Shown: positions 6,762 to 11,776 of the stretch, piece by piece
Layout: every line of letters starts with the position of its first letter
Numbering within the stretch: position 1 is the first letter of the stretch
From: Blastocatellia bacterium
GTDB taxonomy: Bacteria > Acidobacteriota > Blastocatellia > Chloracidobacteriales > JADJPF01
NCBI GenBank assembly: GCA_023265235.1
Contig: JAHFUF010000077.1
Coordinates: 1 to 11,776 of the forward strand
Direction of reading: 5' to 3'
Length of the DNA stretch: 11,776 nt
Translations under genes and position numbers: made by a program
The notes under the pieces: model-generated
Told to the model about the DNA's origin: nothing
The model's input: only the letters and a program-made list of their open reading frames with translations
Database searches by the model: none

Positions 6762-7613
6762 ATGAAAAACATTTACACCCAGTTAATCACTCTATTAGCA
6801 ACAATTACCATAAGCTTATTCTTTACATTAACATCTGCCTTTGGTCAAAGCATCAAACTTGAAGAAGGCACACAAATTAGACTTAAACTTTTACAAGATT
6901 TAAGCTCTGCCACATCACAAGCTGGTCAAACAATATCCTTTGAAGTACTTGATGCAGTTAAAGTAGATAATACTGTAGTAATTGCAGAAGGGGCACAAGC
7001 TTTAGGTACCGTAACTTTAGCCGAACCTAAAAAGAGCTTAGGCCGTGCAGGAAAACTCAATATTAGATTAGAATACGTAAAAGCAGTTGATGGTAGCAAA
7101 ATCCCTGTTCGTGCCAATTCAGTTAATCAAGGAAACGGCAAAGGCGTTGCAACAGGTGTTGCAGTAGGCGTTTCCGCTTTAGTTTTCTTCCCTGCGGCTC
7201 CTGTATTCTTACTTATTAAAGGAAAAGATATTATTGTTCCTAGCGGTCAACATTTAGACGCTTTTATTGATGGCACAAGAGCTATTGAAGTCCCTCAAGT
7301 TAGCAACAATTCTTTTGCTACTAGACTTACTCCCACAGGTTCTATATCACCCATAAATACATCTTTTAGCACTAATGGCAAAGTTTGTGTAGTAAATGTT
7401 GTTTCTGAAAAAGGCGGTGACATTGAAATCAATGGTGTTTTCTTAGGCAGTGCCCCTTCTTCCTTCCAATTGCCTGCTGGTACTCATACAATCACTGTTA
7501 AACATAGCACTTATAACACTTGGGTTCGTACAGTGACAGTAGTCCCTGGTAATATTACTCTAAAAGTAGACTTTGAAGGAGCAGGGTTAACTAGAACAGC
7601 TAGACGTAAATAA
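6762..7613 (+). CDS. Secreted PEGA-domain protein
   Basis: Exported protein of 283 residues, function unknown. A Sec signal peptide (1 to about 29: basic start, hydrophobic core ITLLATITISLFFTL, likely cleavage near SAFG/QS) has no lipobox Cys, so the mature form should be periplasmic or surface-exposed. Residues 30-120 form a beta-rich domain with AEGAQALGTV and GKLNIRLEYVKAVDGSKIPV, a style I associate with Acidobacteriota exported proteins. Residues 128-153 are a Gly/Ala/Val-rich hydrophobic stretch ending in KGKDIIVPSG. Residues about 207-272 form a PEGA domain (DIEINGVFLGSAPSSFQLPAG ... VTVVPGN), a surface beta-module often found in cell-envelope proteins. A Ser/Thr/Asn-rich linker (180-205) separates the parts. 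The start has AAGGA at 7 nt. It is monocistronic, with a terminator at 7682. Confidence 0.85.
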   Translation: MKNIYTQLITLLATITISLFFTLTSAFGQSIKLEEGTQIRLKLLQDLSSATSQAGQTISFEVLDAVKVDNTVVIAEGAQALGTVTLAEPKKSLGRAGKLNIRLEYVKAVDGSKIPVRANSVNQGNGKGVATGVAVGVSALVFFPAAPVFLLIKGKDIIVPSGQHLDAFIDGTRAIEVPQVSNNSFATRLTPTGSISPINTSFSTNGKVCVVNVVSEKGGDIEINGVFLGSAPSSFQLPAGTHTITVKHSTYNTWVRTVTVVPGNITLKVDFEGAGLTRTARRK

Positions 7614-7681
7614 TAGGCTTGGTCATTTCAAAAGTTGGTTCAAAGTCGGTTCTCCATCATTCATAAATATATCCTCATTAT

Positions 7682-7711
7682 AAGCAACCCTTCAAGGTTG
7701 CTTTTTTGTTT
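7682..7711 (+). terminator. Rho-independent terminator after the PEGA-protein gene
   Basis: An 8-bp stem AAGCAACC / GGTTGCTT (7682-7689 with 7696-7703), 6-nt loop CTTCAA, then a run of T (7702-7707) and GTTTT. It lies 68 nt after the stop at 7613. Confidence 0.88.
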
Positions 7712-7736
7712 TGTCAGTTAAATTTTCTTAGCGTAT

Positions 7737-7779
7737 AAGAAAAATAGCTCCTAATGTTATTTAACACTAGGAACTATTT
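7737..7779 (-). terminator. Rho-independent terminator of the gene at 7798-8826
   Basis: Seventeen-base arms (7742-7758 with 7763-7779) and a 4-nt loop. Two positions are A-C mismatches if read from the + strand but become G-U pairs in minus-strand RNA, so the hairpin is fully paired only in that direction. A U-rich tail (7744 to 7737: TTTTTCTT) follows on the minus strand. It starts 18 nt after the stop codon. Confidence 0.87.
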
Positions 7780-7797
7780 CTGTGTATTTATCTAATT

Positions 7798-8826
7798 TTA
7801 CTTATCAGTTTTTTTCTTGTGTAATTCCATTACTTTAAAAGTAGGGTTAAGATCAAACTTCTCTATTTCATACTCTTCTTTTACTTCACCATTTACGGCT
7901 TTAGTAATATGATGTGGAAGTAGTACACCGTCAATTATACGATGATCACTAAATCTTAAGCTAATTTCTGTTTTTGGGTCTTCTTTGACTTCGACTTTGA
8001 CTCGTTTCTTTAACTCTTCTACATTTATGTTTTCACCTTTTTTAGCATGAATAAAAATTGGCTCATGGCGACTTCCAAAATAATTAAGTCCAATAGGAAG
8101 GTGTGTAGCTTTATCTAATAGCAAAGTCCCAGAAAATCCTATTTTGTCTTTAATACTTATGGCATCAGCAGTACCATTCTCAGTATCACCAATATAGCTA
8201 AACTCTACTGGTAATGGCGATTTTAGTAATAACCCTATCATAGACTGAGCAAGATCTACTGGAGGATAAAGGCTAGGGTAATCATCAGGGTTACCACTTT
8301 GACTAACTCCACTAATCAAAATATCTTTTTCTATTTTTGTATCACCTTCACTTATTTCTTTGTCATCTTTACTAGTAATAATAACTACTGTTTCGCTATT
8401 AATTTTTTGTTCTTCACCTTTACCATCTTTAAATACTATTACTCTTTCTCCATCAGCCTTGTGTATGTTACCTGTATTAGCTTTAAATATTTTTATTTCA
8501 CCTTTAGATTGAGGCTCATCAGTTCTCACATTAAACTCAACGTCTTCATTTACTTCCCCATGAACACCAGCTAAAGAACGTGTCATAAACATTAATTTAA
8601 GCTGTGTTGGTTTATCCTGAGCTTGCCCTGGTCGATTAATTTTTCCTTCTAAGCCTAGCCCCTGAACTTCATTTAACCTAGCCTCACCACCTAAAGCTTG
8701 GCGTGCTAATGAAATTAATTGTTCTCCTCTAACTGGATCGCCATTTGACTGAGCTAGACCTATTACATTAAATAAAACTGTAATCATTAGCCCAAAAATT
8801 AACCAACGGAATGAATGTCTTTTCAT
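7798..8826 (-). CDS. Secreted protein of unknown function
   Basis: Exported protein of 342 residues that I cannot assign to a named family. A Sec signal peptide (1 to about 26: MKRH, hydrophobic WLIFGLMITVLFNVIGLA, cleavage near GLA/Q) lacks a lipobox Cys. The mature part is charged and beta-strand-like. It opens with LISLARQALGGEARLNEVQGLGLEGK and ends with LLPHHITKAVNGEVKEEYEIEKFDLNP; both patterns remind me of LolA/lipoprotein-sorting-like folds in exported Acidobacteriota proteins, a resemblance only. No cysteine or catalytic motif stands out. A strong GGAGG ribosome site sits 6 nt before the ATG. It is transcribed away from the two-component operon and shares with it a promoter region that carries three 11-bp repeats, so it is a likely target or partner of that system. 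Confidence 0.85.
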   Translation of the reverse strand: MKRHSFRWLIFGLMITVLFNVIGLAQSNGDPVRGEQLISLARQALGGEARLNEVQGLGLEGKINRPGQAQDKPTQLKLMFMTRSLAGVHGEVNEDVEFNVRTDEPQSKGEIKIFKANTGNIHKADGERVIVFKDGKGEEQKINSETVVIITSKDDKEISEGDTKIEKDILISGVSQSGNPDDYPSLYPPVDLAQSMIGLLLKSPLPVEFSYIGDTENGTADAISIKDKIGFSGTLLLDKATHLPIGLNYFGSRHEPIFIHAKKGENINVEELKKRVKVEVKEDPKTEISLRFSDHRIIDGVLLPHHITKAVNGEVKEEYEIEKFDLNPTFKVMELHKKKTDK

Positions 8827-8874
8827 TTCTAACCTCCAAAAGTTTAGTATGTTTTAATATTTGCTACGATGAGG

Positions 8875-8880
8875 ATAATA
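8875..8880 (-). promoter_or_regulatory. Candidate -10 box of the secreted-protein gene
   Basis: TATTAT on the minus strand, one base off consensus, giving a start near 8868 and a leader of about 42 nt. No -35 box is seen; the 11-bp repeats (8902-8934) lie at roughly -34 to -66, where a PhoB/OmpR-type activator would replace it. Confidence 0.4.
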
Positions 8881-8901
8881 AACAAAAATTAAAAGGCTGT
8901 G

Positions 8902-8934
8902 GTTAAGAATGGGCTAAGAAATTGTTAAGAATGT
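8902..8934. promoter_or_regulatory. Three tandem 11-bp repeats, probable OmpR/PhoB-type operator
   Basis: GTTAAGAATGG (8902-8912), GCTAAGAAATT (8913-8923) and GTTAAGAATGT (8924-8934) are contiguous. The outer two differ at one base; all three share G-N-TAAGAA. Direct half-sites one helical turn (11 bp) apart are the normal binding pattern of OmpR/PhoB winged-helix regulators, and such a regulator is encoded in the adjacent operon. That this regulator binds here is inference. Confidence 0.65.
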
Positions 8935-8972
8935 AAAATCTTTTGGTAGAGGGTTTTTCTCTCTTTTTATGA

Positions 8973-8981
8973 TGCTATAAT
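8973..8981 (+). promoter_or_regulatory. Extended -10 promoter of the histidine kinase operon
   Basis: TGCTATAAT: perfect TATAAT (8976-8981) with the TGn extension and no clear -35 box at 17 nt (GTTTTT). Transcription would start at about 8988-8989, on the start codon itself. Confidence 0.6.
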
Positions 8982-8988
8982 CGCAAAT

Positions 8989-10968
8989 ATGAAAACTTAT
9001 AATTATTGGCAATCAAAAATATCTTTAGTTTTTGTAGTAATACTGCTAGCATTATTGCCTACTCTAGCAGTCCTGCAATATCGTTGGCTTGGACAAGTAA
9101 ACACGGCTGAACGTGAAAGAATGAAAGTAAGTCTAAGGACTGCGGCTAATAATTTCATAACCGACTTTGACCGTGAAATAACACATATTTTCTTTGGTTT
9201 ACAAAACCTAAAAATAAACGATGAAAATAAACCTTTAGAAAAAAACGAGTTACAGCAGAAATATACTCAAGCTTATCAAAAATGGTTAGCTACTAGTCGC
9301 CACCCACAATTAATAAAGGGACTATATTTTGTTGATCTAAGTCAACAAAAACAAGAACTATTAAAATTTTCTTCTGAGTCAGCAAGTTTTCAAGTAAGTG
9401 ATTGGCCTTTAGAACTAAAAAAACTAAAAGAAAGCTGGCAGGAAGGTTATAAGACTAGTGGAATTGCTAGTAGTAAACACTTTGAGTTTCAAACTGATAT
9501 TCCAATATTTTCAGAAATCCCAGCTATAGTTATCCCTACACCTAATCCCTTTACCTTGCCAAGAATGGCTTTAGATAGACCTAATACAGATATTTTTTTT
9601 GATCTCAGAATACCTTCTACCTATGTTATAGCCTTACTAGATCTTGCTTATATTCAACAACAATGGCTGCCTGCACTTACTAGTCAGTATTTTTCTATTG
9701 ATAACCAAATAGACTATTATGTTGCCATAGTAAATTCAGACAGGTCTAATAGCTTAATCTATCAATCTAGTCAACAGTTTACCAAAGAGCAATTAAGCAA
9801 TAATGACATTAAGTTAAACTTTTTTTCGCTAAACCCAGAAGAGTTAGAAAAATTTCTTTTCCTTGATGTTAATGCATTACACACTAAACAACCTACTGAC
9901 ACATTTACTAAACAAAGAACTGAAACTATCAAAAACTTTGAAAAGAAAACCCATAAAGCTACTATACGTATAGTAGAATCTTCTAGTTTTTTTAGTAATA
10001 ATACAAATAAACCCTCAGCAGTAAAAAGGCTAGGCTTTTCTAAAACTAAAGAAAGCCTCTCTAGCCCTTGGCAATTGATAGTCAAACACCGTGATGGTTC
10101 ACTAGATGCAGCAGTAGCAAGTTTACGACAACGTAATTTAATAATTAGTTCTGGGATTTTATTACTTTTAACAGTCAGCTTTGGAATGATTTTGATTTCA
10201 ACTCGTCGAGCACAAAGCCTAGCAAAACAACAAATGGAGTTTGTTGCAGGGGTCTCTCATGAACTCCGTACCCCTTTGGCTGTTATTTGTTCAGCAGGAG
10301 AAAACCTAGCTGATGGTGTGGTAAATAAACCTGAGCAAATAAAGCGATATGGTTCTTTAATTAAAAGTGAAGGTCGACGATTAGCTGATATGGTAGAACA
10401 AATTCTAGAATTCGCTGGTTGGCAATCACATAAGAAAACATACCAGTTACAACCTACGGCGGTCTATAATGTGATTGAAAATGCTATCTCTGCTTGTAAT
10501 TTATTAATTAGCCAAACAAATGCAGAAATAATAACAGACCTTGACCCTAATCTACCTTTAATTAACGCTGATCCATCTGCATTACAACGCGCTATACAAA
10601 ATTTGATTTGCAACGCAATAAAATACAGTGGCGATATTAAATGGTTAAAGATTAATGCCAAGTTGCAGACTAAATCCTCTCAAATAGAAATAAATATTAT
10701 AGATAGAGGTATTGGGATATCTGCTAAAGAGCTTCCTTTTATTTTTGAACCATTTTATCGTGGTCAAGAAGTTATAGACGCACAAATTCATGGCAATGGC
10801 TTAGGGTTAAGTCTAGTTAGACAAGCTGTGACAACCTGTGGTGGCAAAATCACTGTAACAAGTATAGTTAAACAAGGTAGTACGTTTACTTTGTCTTTAC
10901 CTTTAGCTGATATTAAACAAGTAGAAACAAAACCTTCTACAGAAATAGCAAGAGAACTTTATGAGTAA
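8989..10968 (+). CDS. Membrane sensor histidine kinase with large periplasmic domain
   Basis: Inner-membrane sensor kinase of 659 residues that would phosphorylate the regulator encoded next to it. One span at about 11-30 and a second at about 384-404 bracket a large extracytoplasmic domain of some 350 residues, which I do not recognise. No HAMP domain is evident: the phosphoacceptor box FVAGVSHELRTPL (418-430, His424) begins about 14 residues after TM2. The catalytic domain is intact: N box NLICNAIKYSG (538-548, Asn542), G1 DRGIGIS (572-578), F box FEPFYRG (586-592) and G2 GNGLGLSLV (602-610). The signal is unknown. There is no Shine-Dalgarno sequence before the ATG, and the -10 box sits only 7 nt upstream. 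The N-terminal span supports this start. The gene overlaps the regulator gene by 8 nt. Confidence 0.95.
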   Translation: MKTYNYWQSKISLVFVVILLALLPTLAVLQYRWLGQVNTAERERMKVSLRTAANNFITDFDREITHIFFGLQNLKINDENKPLEKNELQQKYTQAYQKWLATSRHPQLIKGLYFVDLSQQKQELLKFSSESASFQVSDWPLELKKLKESWQEGYKTSGIASSKHFEFQTDIPIFSEIPAIVIPTPNPFTLPRMALDRPNTDIFFDLRIPSTYVIALLDLAYIQQQWLPALTSQYFSIDNQIDYYVAIVNSDRSNSLIYQSSQQFTKEQLSNNDIKLNFFSLNPEELEKFLFLDVNALHTKQPTDTFTKQRTETIKNFEKKTHKATIRIVESSSFFSNNTNKPSAVKRLGFSKTKESLSSPWQLIVKHRDGSLDAAVASLRQRNLIISSGILLLLTVSFGMILISTRRAQSLAKQQMEFVAGVSHELRTPLAVICSAGENLADGVVNKPEQIKRYGSLIKSEGRRLADMVEQILEFAGWQSHKKTYQLQPTAVYNVIENAISACNLLISQTNAEIITDLDPNLPLINADPSALQRAIQNLICNAIKYSGDIKWLKINAKLQTKSSQIEINIIDRGIGISAKELPFIFEPFYRGQEVIDAQIHGNGLGLSLVRQAVTTCGGKITVTSIVKQGSTFTLSLPLADIKQVETKPSTEIARELYE

Positions 10969-11647
10969 ACGTCTTTTATTAATCGAAGATGAATTAGGAC
11001 TGGAGCTAACATTAACAGACCGCTTAACTAGCGAAGGTTACTTGGTAGAAATAGCCCGTGACGGTGACATAGGATTTAAGCGTGCTAGTACTGAGAATTT
11101 GGATTTAATTATTTTAGATGTAATGTTACCTAAAAAAAATGGTTTTGATATTTGTCGTGACCTACGCCAAAAAGGGGTTACTATCCCTATAATTATGCTA
11201 ACCGCACGTGGACAGGTGATAGACAAAGTATTAGGCTTAAAATTAGGAGCAGATGATTATCTTACTAAGCCTTTTGAAATGATGGAATTACTAGCCCGCG
11301 TTGAAGCATTACTTAGGCGTGCTCCTTCAACAGAAACCCTTTCAGCAGATATTTATCAATTTGGCACTATTAGAGTAAATTTTCGTAGTGCTGAAATCAC
11401 AAAAAATAACCAAGTAATAGAGCTTTCGGCTAAAGAATTCAAGCTTTTGCGCCATTTGATTGAACGTCGAGGTAATATTCTTTCTAGAGATGATCTTTTA
11501 GATGAAGTTTGGGGTTATAACGCTATGTTGTCTACTCGTACAGTAGATGTCCATGTGGCTTGGTTAAGGCAAAAATTAGAGCCTAACCCTAAACACCCTC
11601 AGTATATTCTTACAGTGCATGGATTAGGCTATAAATTTATCGGATAA
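10961..11647 (+). CDS. OmpR/PhoB-family response regulator
   Basis: DNA-binding response regulator of 228 residues. The receiver domain (1 to about 118) has the acidic pair Glu9/Asp10, phosphoacceptor Asp53 in LIILDVMLP, Thr81 in IIMLTAR and Lys103 in LTKPF, all as expected for an active receiver. The C-terminal winged helix (about 130-228) has IELSAKEFKLLRHLIERRGNILSRDDL and the recognition helix region STRTVDVHVAWLRQKLE, ending in the typical HGLGYKFIG. The ATG lies inside the 3' end of the kinase gene (ATGAGTAA overlap), so the two are translationally coupled. Its probable operator is the 11-bp repeat array at 8902-8934, which would make the operon autoregulated and the divergent secreted-protein gene a target. 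Targets are inferred from position and repeat spacing only. Confidence 0.96.
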   Translation: MSKRLLLIEDELGLELTLTDRLTSEGYLVEIARDGDIGFKRASTENLDLIILDVMLPKKNGFDICRDLRQKGVTIPIIMLTARGQVIDKVLGLKLGADDYLTKPFEMMELLARVEALLRRAPSTETLSADIYQFGTIRVNFRSAEITKNNQVIELSAKEFKLLRHLIERRGNILSRDDLLDEVWGYNAMLSTRTVDVHVAWLRQKLEPNPKHPQYILTVHGLGYKFIG

Positions 11648-11668
11648 CTTTGATAAAATTTATTATGT

Positions 11669-11776
11669 TTATTCCTTAACTACTTCTGTTTCCTGTGTTT
11701 GAGCCTTATCATCTTTTGGTATATAAACAGTTTTAGGATTAAATTTTTCTTCCCAATGTATCCTTCCTGTTAGTTG
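11669..11776 (-). CDS. C-terminal end of an unidentified protein (cut by right edge)
   Basis: A minus-strand frame open from the window edge to a TAA at 11669-11671 gives 35 residues, ending in a charged, Gln/Thr/Glu-rich tail (KDDKAQTQETEVVKE). It is read as coding because it is open throughout, hydrophilic, and its stop falls 21 nt from the converging regulator stop, the kind of tight packing seen elsewhere in the window. The fragment is too short to name. No hairpin terminator is visible in the 21-nt gap. Confidence 0.5.
   Translation of the reverse strand, partial: QLTGRIHWEEKFNPKTVYIPKDDKAQTQETEVVKE

Noticed and set aside
8299..8574. Plus-strand open frame of 91 codons opposite the secreted-protein gene
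   Set aside because: Phe/Tyr/Ile-rich product typical of the antisense of a charged, A/T-rich gene; no ribosome site.

Overview
The window is an AT-rich stretch of a bacterial chromosome with ordinary gene density and no mobile elements, CRISPR array, tRNA or rRNA that I can recognise. The gene set points to a Gram-negative (diderm) bacterium: secreted proteins without lipoprotein Cys, an inositol-3-phosphate synthase of about 440 residues, a PEGA-domain secreted protein and an exported protein of a style common in Acidobacteriota. I favour an AT-rich Acidobacteriota (Blastocatellia-like) genome. That placement is inference from gene style; no marker gene is present.

Left part (2-2173, + strand): the 3' end of an ABC exporter subunit, cut by the window edge, followed after 2 nt by a VanZ-family membrane protein and a strong terminator. 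The terminator also lies directly downstream of the converging minus-strand genes. Those genes (2187-4102, - strand) are a glycerophosphodiester phosphodiesterase, the mechanosensitive channel MscL and a STAS-domain protein whose start should be moved to 4102. Then (4273-6316, - strand) comes a two-gene unit: ino1 (myo-inositol-3-phosphate synthase) followed 16 nt later by a cysteine-rich YkgJ-like protein.

Centre (6317-6761): a 445-bp divergent intergenic region with three copies of a 14-nt palindromic element (TGCCATTTTTGGCA), another inverted repeat and a locally GC-richer patch. A secreted PEGA-domain protein (6762-7613, +) follows and ends in a terminator. A second terminator, on the other strand, closes the secreted protein gene 7798-8826 (-).

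Right part (8827-11647): a divergent promoter region of 162 bp holds three tandem 11-bp repeats (GTTAAGAATGG-like) between the secreted protein gene and a two-component operon, a histidine kinase overlapping an OmpR/PhoB-type response regulator by 8 nt. The 11-bp period is the half-site spacing expected for this regulator family. The most testable story in the window is therefore that this regulator controls its own operon and the divergent secreted protein. The kinase gene has an extended -10 box only 7 nt before its ATG and no Shine-Dalgarno sequence, so its mRNA may be leaderless. At the right edge, the C-terminal 35 codons of an unidentified minus-strand gene converge on the regulator gene.

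I do not see a clear-cut new multi-gene system. The best leads are the two-component operon with its operator and secreted partner, the ino1/cysteine-rich pair, and the triple palindrome cluster.
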